Of a stretch of 52,466 bases of DNA, positions 1 to 8,589 are shown in pieces. This stretch comes from Arthrobacter humicola (GTDB taxonomy: Bacteria; Actinomycetota; Actinomycetes; Actinomycetales; Micrococcaceae), in contig NZ_JAFKON010000017.1 in the NCBI RefSeq assembly GCF_022803015.1, positions 1 through 52,466 of the forward strand, read 5' to 3'. Position 1 is the stretch's first letter. The number at the start of each line of letters is the position of its first letter. The notes below the pieces were generated by a model. It was not told where the DNA came from. It did no database searches and was given only the letters and a program-made list of their open reading frames with translations. Both the position numbers and the translations under genes were made by a program.

Positions 1-3
1 CAA

Positions 4-19
4 ACACCTCCGAAGGTGT
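4..19 (-). terminator. Hairpin downstream of the permease gene
   Basis: On the minus strand a 6-bp stem (ACACCT/AGGTGT) closes a TCGG tetraloop and is followed by TTTG, about 100 bp downstream of the permease stop. It looks like a short intrinsic terminator. The window edge cuts off any longer T-tract. Confidence 0.4.
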
Positions 20-79
20 CGGGAGGATCCCGCGGATCAACCTCAGGTCCTCAAAGGAATCTGATACATCCCGTCCTGA

Positions 80-97
80 CATCTCCGGAGGTGTTTG
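80..97 (+). terminator. Hairpin facing rightward, convergent with the one at 4-19
   Basis: On the plus strand ACATCT/AGGTGT (one G-U pair) closes a CCGG loop followed by TTTG. It could end a plus-strand gene lying left of the window. This hairpin and the one at 4-19 are near-copies of one 16-bp palindrome and can also pair with each other: positions 1-24 pair with 74-97 with one mismatch and two G-U pairs. Confidence 0.35.
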
Positions 98-119
98 TGA
101 AGGACAGACTCAACTCATA

Positions 120-1577
120 TCAGCTGTAGAGCTCGCTCTTGGGCGCGTTGTTCTTGACCTTCTGCCAGCCCAGCCACAGCACCAGGGCGAAGAACGGAAC
201 GGTCGCCAGGGTCCACAGGCCCAGGTGGAAGACCTCGCCCGTCTTGCTGGTCATGGTGTCGAAGCCGATCAGCACGGTGATGGCCAGCAGTGCGACCAGC
301 CCGGCCCAGCTGGTCCACGGCGAGCCCGGCATGGGCAGGCTGGAGACGCGGCCCTTCTGGTGGCGCAGCGCGATCTGGCTGGCGAAGATGGCGCCCCACG
401 TGAAGATCACGCCTATCGAGGCGGTGTTCAGCGCGAGGTCGAAGGCGTGCGAGCCGCCCAGCCAGATGTTCAGCATGATGCCCACGAGGTAGAAAGCGGC
501 GATCGCAAGGATGGCCGCGTACGGCACGTGGCGCTTGGACATCTTGGTGAGCCACTGCGGGGCATGCCCGTTGTTGGCCATCGTGCGGAAGACACGGCCG
601 ATCGAGTACAGGCCCGAGTTGCAGGAGGACAGCGCGGCGGTGATGACGATCATGTTCATCACGTCGCCCACCCAGCCGAGGCCCATCTGGCCAAACACGG
701 TGACGAACGGGGACACGCCGGCCTTGTACTGGTCCGAGGGCAGCAGCATGGCCAGCAGCAGTACGGAACCGACGTAGAACACCACAATGCGCAGTACGAC
801 GGCGCGGATCGCCTTGGGCACTTCGCGCTTGGCGTTCTGCATCTCGCCTGCGGTGATACCGACGAGTTCGATGCCGTTGTAGGCGAAGATCACGGCGTTG
901 AGCACGAGGACCATGACGAGGGCGCCCTTGGGGAACATCCCGCCGTCGTCGGCAAAGAGGTTGGTCACGGAGGCGTGGCCATCGCCCACCTTGGCGTTGG
1001 TGACCACCATGAAAGTGCCGACGGCCAGGAAGATCAGGATGGCGCCGACCTTGAGGCAGGACGCCCAGAATTCAAACTCGCCGAACGCCTTGACGCTGAG
1101 CAGGTTGACGGCCACGAGCAGCGCGAGGGCGGCAATCGCGGAGGCTTCCACCGGCACGTTGGGGAAGAAGAACTGGAAGTACAGGCCGATCGCGATCAGT
1201 TCGGCGATCCCGGTCATGCCCCAGTTGATGAAGTACATCCAGCCGGAGAGGAAGGCGCCCTTCTTGCCGAACATTTCGCCGGCATAGCTGACGAAGGAGC
1301 CCGAGGTCTGGCGGTACATGATGAGCTCGCCCAGTGCCCGCATGAGCAGGTATGCGATCACGCCGGCGATGGCGTAGGAGAAGATCAGCGCCGGGCCCGT
1401 GGAGGCCAGGCGTCCGCCGGCGCCCATGAACAGGCCGACGCCGATTGCGCCGCCCATCGAGATCATCGTTACGTGGCGCCCGCTCAGGGTCTTCTTATAG
1501 CCCTCGGCGCTGAGGGTCGAGTCGACGGCGGATTCCGCGGGCGCGCTCTGGAGTTCTGTGGGGGTAATTGATGGCAC
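120..1577 (-). CDS. APC-family amino acid permease
   Basis: A 485-residue polytopic membrane protein of the amino acid-polyamine-organocation (APC) superfamily, most like the AnsP/GabP/proline-type permeases that import amino acids with protons. The N-terminal cytosolic stretch (about residues 1-35) is followed by the family's glycine-rich first membrane segment with the SMGGAIGVGLFMGAG motif (about 40-55), and roughly twelve hydrophobic segments follow to about residue 475. The GTG start at 1577 has a good ribosome binding site (AAGGAACC about 4 nt before it). It stands alone: the 269-bp gap to the ABC-F gene upstream holds an AT-rich stretch (1770-1815) but no gene that I can see. Substrate cannot be read from the sequence; asparagine, GABA, histidine or proline are all possible. 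Confidence 0.9.
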   Translation of the reverse strand: MPSITPTELQSAPAESAVDSTLSAEGYKKTLSGRHVTMISMGGAIGVGLFMGAGGRLASTGPALIFSYAIAGVIAYLLMRALGELIMYRQTSGSFVSYAGEMFGKKGAFLSGWMYFINWGMTGIAELIAIGLYFQFFFPNVPVEASAIAALALLVAVNLLSVKAFGEFEFWASCLKVGAILIFLAVGTFMVVTNAKVGDGHASVTNLFADDGGMFPKGALVMVLVLNAVIFAYNGIELVGITAGEMQNAKREVPKAIRAVVLRIVVFYVGSVLLLAMLLPSDQYKAGVSPFVTVFGQMGLGWVGDVMNMIVITAALSSCNSGLYSIGRVFRTMANNGHAPQWLTKMSKRHVPYAAILAIAAFYLVGIMLNIWLGGSHAFDLALNTASIGVIFTWGAIFASQIALRHQKGRVSSLPMPGSPWTSWAGLVALLAITVLIGFDTMTSKTGEVFHLGLWTLATVPFFALVLWLGWQKVKNNAPKSELYS

Positions 1578-1846
1578 AACGGTTCCTTGTAGGTCGGATT
1601 ATGGCCGGGACGGGACCGGGATTCGGTTACATTCCATTCGGGTTTCTGCCCGGTGGGACAGCAAGATGTACCGAACCTCACAAGGAGTCAAACCCTCGCG
1701 CGGCTCATCCATCATACTGGAATTCCCGGACCGGCCGTGACGCGGGCAACAGCAGTCAGGCGCTATGCCTAATTAATAACACCTAATCCGTCAAATGGCC
1801 GAATAATGTTCTATTTGATCCGCGCCAGCTCCGGCGAATCGTTCTG

Positions 1847-3529
1847 CTACGCCAGGGCGCCGTCCCGCATCGTGTACCGGAGCCAGTTCCCGGTGCCGTT
1901 TCCGTGCCAGGTTTCCTGCCTGGCGCCGTGCCTTGTTTCTCGGCTCGTTCCTCGCCTGGCGCAGGTGCTGAACCACTCACCCAGCGCGCGGTCGTGGCTG
2001 ACCATGACCAGTGTCCCTGCGAACTCGGACAGGGCCGCTTCAAGCTGTTCCACCAGCACGGGCGCCAGGTGGTTGGTGGGCTCGTCCACCAGCATCGTCC
2101 CAAACCCGCCCAGCAGGAGCCGGGCCAGCGCCAGCCTGCGTTGCTGCCCCGCGGAAAGGCTGCCCACCGGCACGTGGAATTCGCTGGTCCGGAAGAGCCC
2201 CAGGCGCAGCAGCGCCTCGGCGTGCTCATCGATATTGCCGCCCAGGCCCGCGGCAAAGGCGGGCAGGAGCCGCAGACCCGGGCGCTGCGGGAGTTCCAAC
2301 TCCTGCTGCAGGTAGCCGATCCGGCCGTGCCTGACCACTTTGCCCTGGGCCGGTTCCAGCGTGCCGGCGAGGACGGAGAGCAGCGTGGACTTCCCGGCAC
2401 CGTTGGGGCCCGTAATGAGGATCTTCTGGCCGGCTTCCACCCGGAAGTCCGTGGGTGCCAGCCGGCCGGGCACCGCGACCCCCTTCGCCTCGAGCGCCGG
2501 GCCTTCGGCCACGTCCGCCCGCAGATCCGTTGCCAGTTTCAGGGGCACCGGGGGACGGTCTATGGGGTTTGCCTCCAGCCGGCGCAGACGCTCCTGGGCG
2601 TTGCGGACCTTGCTGGTGGCCGCCTTCTGCCACGTGCCGGCCTTGAAGTCGAACCCCATCTTGTCGCCGTCGCGCTGGCGGGCGTAGCCCATCTTGCCGG
2701 CAACCGTGTCCGCCTGGAGCCGTTCGGCCGCCATCGCGTCCAGCCACCCGTGGTACTGCTGTGCCCAGCGCTGGCGCTCGGCAGCCTTCTCGCGCAGGTA
2801 GCCCTCGTAGCCGTTGCCATACCGGTTGACCGACCGGCGCTCGGCGTCGACCTCAATCACGGTTGAGGCCACTTTGCGCAGCAGCACGCGGTCGTGGGAG
2901 ACCACCACCACCGTGCCGCGGTGCGCGGCCAGCCGCGCCTCCAGCCAGGCCGTGCCGGACGCGTCCAGGTGGTTGGTGGGTTCGTCCAGGAGCAAAATGT
3001 CGGCGGGATCGGCGAGAACGCAGGCCAGCGCCACCCGTTCCTGTTCCCCGCCGGAGAGCGAGCCCAGTGTCCGCATCCGGTCCAGCCCGCCCAGGCCGAG
3101 CCTGTCCAGCGCCGCTTCCACCCGGGATTCCGCGGCGTAGCCTTCCCGGAGCTGGTACTGCGTCTGCAGGTTTCCGTAGCGCTCCAGTTCGTCCGCTTCC
3201 GCGCCGGCCAGCCCGTCCTCCAGGCGGTCCAGCTCAGCCTCCAGCGCGCGGAGTGATTCCAGTGCGGCGTCGATCGCGTCGCTGACAGTGAACTGCTCCG
3301 GCATGCCATGGGTCTGGGCGAGGTAGCCCACGCGGCCGTGGCTGACGGACGTGCCCTCGTCCGGGGCCTCGAATCCGGCCAGGATCCGCAGCAGCGTGGA
3401 TTTGCCCGCGCCGTTTTCGCCGACGATCGCCACATGTTCGCCAGCCGTGATGGCAACGTCGACGCCGGCAAAGAGCTGGCGGTCCCCATAGCCGTGGGAT
3501 ACGCCCGAAAGGCGGAGATGTTCGCTCAA
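1847..3529 (-). CDS. ABC-F family ATPase (ribosome-associated, two ABC domains)
   Basis: Two fused ABC nucleotide-binding domains and no membrane segment, the hallmark of ABC-F proteins that act on the ribosome (translation factors or antibiotic-protection proteins). Domain 1 has Walker A GENGAGKST (about residues 37-45), signature LSGGEQERVALA and Walker B LLLDEPTNHLD. A charged linker follows. Domain 2 has GPNGAGKST, LSAGQQRRLALA and MLVDEPTNHLA. I start it at the TTG at 3529 (GAGGA 4 nt before it), giving 560 residues. An ATG at 3631 would add 34 residues that do not look like the family. The sequence resembles actinomycete resistance-type ABC-F proteins more than EttA, but this is inference. 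Odd point: between WF (after SHDRALGE) and the terminal MRDGALA lies a tail of about 25 Arg/Gly/Thr/His-rich residues, coded by low-complexity DNA. Confidence 0.88.
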   Translation of the reverse strand: MSEHLRLSGVSHGYGDRQLFAGVDVAITAGEHVAIVGENGAGKSTLLRILAGFEAPDEGTSVSHGRVGYLAQTHGMPEQFTVSDAIDAALESLRALEAELDRLEDGLAGAEADELERYGNLQTQYQLREGYAAESRVEAALDRLGLGGLDRMRTLGSLSGGEQERVALACVLADPADILLLDEPTNHLDASGTAWLEARLAAHRGTVVVVSHDRVLLRKVASTVIEVDAERRSVNRYGNGYEGYLREKAAERQRWAQQYHGWLDAMAAERLQADTVAGKMGYARQRDGDKMGFDFKAGTWQKAATSKVRNAQERLRRLEANPIDRPPVPLKLATDLRADVAEGPALEAKGVAVPGRLAPTDFRVEAGQKILITGPNGAGKSTLLSVLAGTLEPAQGKVVRHGRIGYLQQELELPQRPGLRLLPAFAAGLGGNIDEHAEALLRLGLFRTSEFHVPVGSLSAGQQRRLALARLLLGGFGTMLVDEPTNHLAPVLVEQLEAALSEFAGTLVMVSHDRALGEWFSTCARRGTSRETRHGARQETWHGNGTGNWLRYTMRDGALA

Positions 3530-3722
3530 GGAGTCCTCGCAGTAGGTGCCAGCCTGCCCGACGGCGGCTTGCGTCCTCAGTATGGCACCGCCGGCCGTCA
3601 CTGGGCACGGAGGCCCTGAGGCCCTGGGCACTGAGGCGGGTGCCGCCGTCGGGCGTCAGGTCTGCGATGGCGCCGCGGATCAGCTGGACCGCGTCCTCCT
3701 GCCTCGGCGCTAGGCTGGGGGC

Positions 3723-4484
3723 ATGGGCACAGCTCTCCGTACACCACCCGCGCCGCAGCCGGAGCTTTACCGGTTCTCCCCGCTGGATTTCATCACTGTT
3801 GGACTCTATGTTGCCGTGGCCGGTCTATTCGCTGTGGCGGGCAGCCTGCTGGAGCCGCTGCTGCTGCAGATATCGCCCAATCCTGCGGTGGCGTCCTACG
3901 CGGTGAACCTGATCTTCTACGCAACGGTCGGCGTCCTTGCCCTGACCGCCGCGCGGCATGTTGCGGTCCGCGATCTCCGCGTCCTTGCCACAAGGCCCTG
4001 GTTCACGGCCCTGATGGTGCCGCTGACCGTCGTGGCGATGCTCATCCTCACCGCGGTTCTCGTGGCCCTCAGCGGACCGGTGCAGACCTCCGCCAACCAG
4101 GCCGGCCTTCAGGCGCTCATGCAGCAGGTCCCGGTCTGGCTCATGGTGCCGCTGCTGGTGCTGGTCGGCCCGTTCGTCGAGGAGTACATTTTCCGCCATT
4201 TGCTGATCGGCAAGCTGAGCCGCCGGGTCAACCTCTGGGTCTGCTGCATCATGTCCGTGGTCCTGTTCGCGACCCTGCACATCGTGGGCCAGGAGCAAAT
4301 GACCCTGCAGGTGCTGATGCCGTACCTCGCCATGGGCGCCGTCCTGGTGTTCGTGTACGTCTGGACCGGGAAGAACGTGATGTTCTCCTACTTCGTCCAC
4401 GCCTCCAAGAACCTCCTGGCGGTCATCTTCATCTACGCCATTCCGCCCGAGGTGCTTGAACAGCTGCAGCAAGTGCAGGGGTAA
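3723..4484 (+). CDS. CPBP-family intramembrane metalloprotease
   Basis: A 253-residue membrane protein of the CPBP (CAAX protease/bacteriocin-processing, Abi) family. The diagnostic motifs are visible: E153-E154-Y-I-F-R158 (the EExxxR motif), H186 in FATLHIV and H226/N230 in FVHASKN, which together form the glutamate/histidine active site inside the membrane. About seven to eight hydrophobic segments span the protein. The start is supported by a TAGGCT -10 element ending 6 nt before the ATG, which suggests a leaderless transcript. It is divergent from the ABC-F gene. The substrate is unknown; family members cleave membrane peptides or prenylated proteins. Confidence 0.88.
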   Translation: MGTALRTPPAPQPELYRFSPLDFITVGLYVAVAGLFAVAGSLLEPLLLQISPNPAVASYAVNLIFYATVGVLALTAARHVAVRDLRVLATRPWFTALMVPLTVVAMLILTAVLVALSGPVQTSANQAGLQALMQQVPVWLMVPLLVLVGPFVEEYIFRHLLIGKLSRRVNLWVCCIMSVVLFATLHIVGQEQMTLQVLMPYLAMGAVLVFVYVWTGKNVMFSYFVHASKNLLAVIFIYAIPPEVLEQLQQVQG

Positions 4485-4614
4485 CCGAAGCAAGGCGGCG
4501 ACGCATGGCACCCGGCTCCCCTCTGGTTGTTCGCCGGCGCATGCGTTATCTTGAGGGCACTTCGCGATGGTTTGGGAGGGCTGGAGCGGCAACCTTGTAT
4601 TGGGGAGGACTGCC

Positions 4615-5892
4615 ATGAAAGCCCACGCCCACCGAATGTTCGCACTCCCGGCAGCTGCGGCGATGACGACACTTCTCGCGCTGAGCGGCTGCGTGTCCCT
4701 TCCCGGCGCCGCACCGACTGCACCGGCTGCACCGGCCACCCCAACGGCCACGTCTGCAGCGCCGGCGACCCCGCCGCCAACCAGCCAGGCGGCCGTCACA
4801 GCACCAGACCCGGTCGCTACCGGAAGCCGACAGCCGGGCGGGTGGGCCGGCACCGTCGCGAGTGTCCGCTCCGGAGTAGCAAAGATCAACGTCACGCTGT
4901 GCGACGCCGGCGGCGTCGGTACCGGTTTCCTCATCGAGAATGACCTCATCGTCACCGCCGCACACGTCGTGAAGGACCAAGCCGCCATCAGCATCAGCCT
5001 CGGAACAGAAATCTCGAGCGCGCAGGTACTTGGAATTGATGAGGCGGCCGACCTTGCCCTTTTGCGCACCGCCCGCCCGGTCAGCGGCCACATCTTCGAC
5101 TTCGTCAGCGCTCCCCCGGCACTGGGCGAAGACGTGGCGGCGCTGGGCTTTCCCCTGGACGCCGACCTGACCTTCACCGCGGGACGCGTCAGCGGACTGA
5201 ACCGGGAGCAGACAATCGGCGCAAGAACGGTCAGCAACCTGATCCAGACCGACGCCGCCATCAATCCTGGAAACAGCGGCGGCCCGTTGCTGACCATGGA
5301 CGGCAAGGTGGCAGGAGTCGTGAGCTCCAAGCGGGCCTGGGTTTTCGGTGCAGGCAGCGAAGGTAACTACAGTGCCGAGGGCACGGCCTTCGCTGTGGAT
5401 GCCCGCAAGGCTGTCCTCGCCGTCGAGAGCTGGAAGAACCGCACCACTTCGCTGTCCCCGACAAGCTGCGGCCTGCCGGCACCGGCAGACACCAGCGCGA
5501 TAGACGTTACGGTGAATTCCGATCACCCGCAGGCCGCCAACATCACCCAGAGCCTGGTATTTCATGGCCAGTCCATCAACCGCGGCGCATACGACCTCGC
5601 GTTCGCCATACTGACACCCGAGATGCAGGACCGGATGGGTGGACTCGTGACATGGCGGGAGGGGCTCGGCTCGTCGTTCTGGCGCACGCTGGAGGTCGAG
5701 GACGTATCCGCTGCCGGGCCCGATCTCACGGCGTCCGTCCGGCTGAGGACCGTTCAGGACGCGCAGCACGGTCCCGACGGGCAGTCCTGCTCGGAATGGA
5801 AGCTCGACTACCTGATGACCTGGGATGGATCGATCTGGCGGATCGCGGACTCCCTTACGCCGCAAGGGCCTCCGGTGCCTTGCGGCGCCTGA
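4615..5892 (+). CDS. Secreted lipoprotein, trypsin-like (HtrA/DegP-type) serine protease
   Basis: A 425-residue exported protease. I choose the ATG at 4615 (GGGGAGGA ribosome site) because it yields a lipoprotein signal peptide ending in LSGC with lipidated Cys26; an upstream GTG or ATG at 4567 would bury it. A Thr/Ala/Pro-rich linker (about 30-70) leads to a chymotrypsin-fold domain with all three catalytic residues: H117 (TAAHVV), D146 (ADLALL) and S221 (NPGNSGGP). After about residue 300 there is a second region of about 120 residues with no motif I recognise; there is no obvious PDZ domain. A promoter TGGTTG-17-TATCTT lies near 4540. Probable role: extracytoplasmic protein quality control or processing; target unknown. 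Confidence 0.87.
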   Translation: MKAHAHRMFALPAAAAMTTLLALSGCVSLPGAAPTAPAAPATPTATSAAPATPPPTSQAAVTAPDPVATGSRQPGGWAGTVASVRSGVAKINVTLCDAGGVGTGFLIENDLIVTAAHVVKDQAAISISLGTEISSAQVLGIDEAADLALLRTARPVSGHIFDFVSAPPALGEDVAALGFPLDADLTFTAGRVSGLNREQTIGARTVSNLIQTDAAINPGNSGGPLLTMDGKVAGVVSSKRAWVFGAGSEGNYSAEGTAFAVDARKAVLAVESWKNRTTSLSPTSCGLPAPADTSAIDVTVNSDHPQAANITQSLVFHGQSINRGAYDLAFAILTPEMQDRMGGLVTWREGLGSSFWRTLEVEDVSAAGPDLTASVRLRTVQDAQHGPDGQSCSEWKLDYLMTWDGSIWRIADSLTPQGPPVPCGA

Positions 5893-5931
5893 ACCCTACC
5901 GCCGCAGGCCGCGACGTCGTAGGTTCTTCCC

Positions 5932-6372
5932 ATGACACTGAAAATCCAGATAGTCGTCGACTGCAAAAACCCGCACGAGCTCGCCGACTGGTGGGCCGAA
6001 ACCCTGGAATGGGCCGTGGAGCCGCAGGATGAGGCTTTCATCCACTCCATGATCGAGCAGGGCTTCGCGACGGAGGCGGAGACCACCACGCACCGGGGCA
6101 AGCTCGTGTGGCGCGAGGGCGCCGCGATCCGCCCGCCCGAGGAACTCGACGCCAAAGCGCCCGCCCACCGCGTTTTGTTCCAGATTGTCCCGGAGGAAAA
6201 GACGGTCAAGAACCGGGTCCATTGGGACGTGCGGCTCGCGGGAGGGGACAAGGACGCCGTGCGGGCGGCCCTTGAAGCGCGCGGCGCCACGTTCCTCTGG
6301 TCCGCCAACCAGGGGCCGCATTCCTGGCACACCATGGCGGACCCGGAAGGCAACGAGTTCTGCATCAGCTGA
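5932..6372 (+). CDS. VOC-superfamily protein (glyoxalase-like domain)
   Basis: A 146-residue protein with the paired beta-alpha-beta-beta-beta layout of vicinal-oxygen-chelate proteins: the N-terminal half starts IQIVVDCKNPHELADWWAE and the C-terminal half carries VHWDVRL and ends in MADPEGNEFCIS, the typical Glyoxalase_6 ending. It may bind a small ligand or act as an uncharacterised metalloenzyme; no reaction can be assigned. A TAGGTT -10 box ends 6 nt before the ATG, so the transcript is probably leaderless. It precedes the menaquinone genes but has its own promoter. Confidence 0.85.
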   Translation: MTLKIQIVVDCKNPHELADWWAETLEWAVEPQDEAFIHSMIEQGFATEAETTTHRGKLVWREGAAIRPPEELDAKAPAHRVLFQIVPEEKTVKNRVHWDVRLAGGDKDAVRAALEARGATFLWSANQGPHSWHTMADPEGNEFCIS

Positions 6373-6393
6373 CGCGATTACTAGACTCGGACT

Positions 6394-7347
6394 GTGAGCA
6401 ACGAAATCCCCGCCAAGGTATCCGACGTCTTTGACCCCTCCCGGTGGCGCACCGTGTCCGGTTTCGACGACTTCCAGGACATGACCTACCACCGGCAGGT
6501 GGAGCGCTCCGCCGACGGGACGGTGGTCCGGGACCTGCCCACCGTCCGCATCGCCTTCGACCGTCCCGAGGTCCGCAATGCCTTCCGGCCCGGCACCGTG
6601 GACGAGCTCTACCGCGCCATGGACCACGCCCGGATGACCCCGGACGTGGCCACAGTCCTGCTCACCGGCAACGGCCCCTCCCCCAAGGACGGCGGCCACT
6701 CGTTCTGCTCGGGCGGGGACCAGAGGATCCGCGGCCGCGACGGGTACCGGTACGCACAGGGCGAAACGACGGAATCCATCGATCCCGCCCGCGCCGGCCG
6801 GCTGCACATCCTGGAAGTCCAGCGGCTCATGCGCACCATGCCCAAGGTGGTCATCGCCGTCGTCAACGGCTGGGCAGCCGGCGGCGGGCACTCCCTCCAC
6901 GTGGTCTCGGACCTCACCATCGCTTCCCGCGAGCACGGCAAGTTCAAGCAGACCGACGCCACCGTGGGAAGCTTCGACGCCGGCTACGGCTCGGCCCTCC
7001 TGGCCCGCCAGATCGGCCAGAAGTCCGCCCGGGAAATCTTCTTCCTGGCCCGTGAATATTCGGCCGAGGACATGGTCCGGTTGGGCGCCGTGAACGAGGC
7101 CGTGGAGCACGAACGCCTCGAGGAGGTCGCCCTGGAGTACGCCGCCGACATTGCCCGGCAGTCCCCGCAGGCCATCCGCATGCTCAAGTTCGCGTTCAAC
7201 CTGGCCGACGACGGCCTGGCCGGCCAGCAGGTCTTCGCCGGCGAGGCGACCCGCCTGGCGTACATGACGGACGAGGCCGTGGAGGGCAAGGAAGCCTTCC
7301 TCGAGAAGCGCGATCCCGACTGGTCCGCTTTCCCGTACTACTTCTAA
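6394..7347 (+). CDS. menB: 1,4-dihydroxy-2-naphthoyl-CoA synthase
   Basis: A crotonase-fold enzyme that cyclises o-succinylbenzoyl-CoA to 1,4-dihydroxy-2-naphthoyl-CoA in menaquinone synthesis. The 317-residue length fits the actinobacterial form. Visible MenB features are FCSGGDQRIRG (about residues 110-120), the oxyanion-hole stretch VNGWAAGGGHSLHVVSDLTIAS, TDATVGSFDAGYGS, and the family ending in WSAFPYYF. The GTG start lies 6 nt after a TAGACT -10 hexamer, so translation is probably from a leaderless mRNA. menE follows after 8 bp and menA further on, so this is the first gene of a men operon. Confidence 0.96.
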   Translation: MSNEIPAKVSDVFDPSRWRTVSGFDDFQDMTYHRQVERSADGTVVRDLPTVRIAFDRPEVRNAFRPGTVDELYRAMDHARMTPDVATVLLTGNGPSPKDGGHSFCSGGDQRIRGRDGYRYAQGETTESIDPARAGRLHILEVQRLMRTMPKVVIAVVNGWAAGGGHSLHVVSDLTIASREHGKFKQTDATVGSFDAGYGSALLARQIGQKSAREIFFLAREYSAEDMVRLGAVNEAVEHERLEEVALEYAADIARQSPQAIRMLKFAFNLADDGLAGQQVFAGEATRLAYMTDEAVEGKEAFLEKRDPDWSAFPYYF

Positions 7348-7355
7348 GGCGCGCT

Positions 7356-8516
7356 GTGACTTCCGGAGCCATGAACATCGAGCCTGCGCTCAAGGCGCTG
7401 GCTGCTGCCCTCCACGGCGAGGGACCCGCCGTCGAACTCTCCGCCGGGCCGGACGGCTCGCCGGTGCTGGGATTCCCCGACACGGCCGGCATCGAGGACG
7501 CGGCCGTCGTGGTCCGGACCTCCGGGTCCACCGGCACGCCGAAGGCGACCGTCCTGACCGTCGATGCCCTGGCGGCCTCGTCTGTGGCGACAGCCTTTGC
7601 GCTCAAGGGCGAGGGCCAGTGGCTGCTGGCCCTTCCCGTCCAGTATGTTGCCGGCGTCCAGGTTCTGGTCCGCTCGCTCTTTGCCGGGACCCGCCCGTGG
7701 GTCATGGACCTGTCCGGCGGTTTTACGCCGGAGGCCTTCACCGCCGCGGCGCTGGAGCTCACGGACAAGCTCCGCTTCACCTCGCTGGTGCCCACTCAGC
7801 TCCAGCGCCTGCTGGACGCACCCTCCGCCGAGACGCTGGCGGTGCTGCGGCGCTTCAACGCCGTCCTGCTCGGCGGCGGACCCGCGTCCGCGGAGCTGCT
7901 CGACACCGCCCGGGACGCCGGCGTGCGGGTGGTGACCACCTACGGCTCGTCCGAGACCTGCGGCGGGTGCGTGTACGACGGCTTCCCGCTCGAGGACGTC
8001 CTGGTCCGGGTGGAGGACGACGGCCGCATCCTGCTGGGCGGGCCAACCATTGCCGCCGGCTATCTTCAGGCCCCAGAGCTCTCGGCAGTGGCGTTCATCG
8101 AAGCCGACGGCGTCCGCTGGTACCGGACCAATGACCTCGGTGAACTGGACGCCGACGGCCGGCTCACCGTGCTCGGCCGGGCCGACGACGTCGTCATCAC
8201 CGGCGGCGTCAAAGTTTCCGCCGCCCATGTCCAGGCTGAGCTGGAAAAGCTCGACGGCGTGCGGGCGGCTTTTGTCGCCGGTGTGCCGTCCGCAGAGTGG
8301 GGCCACGCCCTGGCCGCGTACGTCGCCGTGGCCGACAGTTCCCCGGAAGGGCTGGCGGCGTTCGCCGACCGCCGGAACCAGACCTGGGCACCGTCGCTCG
8401 GCGCACTGGCCCCGAAAGCGGTGTTGCCCGCCGCGGAACTGCTCATGCTGCCCAACGGGAAACCGGACCGGCTGGGCATGACGGTCCTGCTGGACGCCCT
8501 CCATCAGGGAAAATAG
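7356..8516 (+). CDS. menE: o-succinylbenzoate-CoA ligase
   Basis: An adenylate-forming (ANL) enzyme that activates o-succinylbenzoate to its CoA ester, the substrate of MenB. The 386-residue protein has the P-loop RTSGSTGTPKATVLT (about 50-64), the TTYGSSETCGG motif, YRTNDLGELDADGRLTVLGRADDVVITGGVKV, and a C-terminal NGKPDR lysine. It is shorter than typical 450-500-residue ligases, as is usual for actinobacterial MenE. It begins at a GTG 8 bp after menB, which indicates co-transcription. Confidence 0.94.
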   Translation: MTSGAMNIEPALKALAAALHGEGPAVELSAGPDGSPVLGFPDTAGIEDAAVVVRTSGSTGTPKATVLTVDALAASSVATAFALKGEGQWLLALPVQYVAGVQVLVRSLFAGTRPWVMDLSGGFTPEAFTAAALELTDKLRFTSLVPTQLQRLLDAPSAETLAVLRRFNAVLLGGGPASAELLDTARDAGVRVVTTYGSSETCGGCVYDGFPLEDVLVRVEDDGRILLGGPTIAAGYLQAPELSAVAFIEADGVRWYRTNDLGELDADGRLTVLGRADDVVITGGVKVSAAHVQAELEKLDGVRAAFVAGVPSAEWGHALAAYVAVADSSPEGLAAFADRRNQTWAPSLGALAPKAVLPAAELLMLPNGKPDRLGMTVLLDALHQGK

Positions 8517-8589
8517 ACAAGCGCTTCCGGCTTCCGGCCGGCAACTCAAACCACTAACGAGCATTCAACCAACCAACGAGGTACTGACC

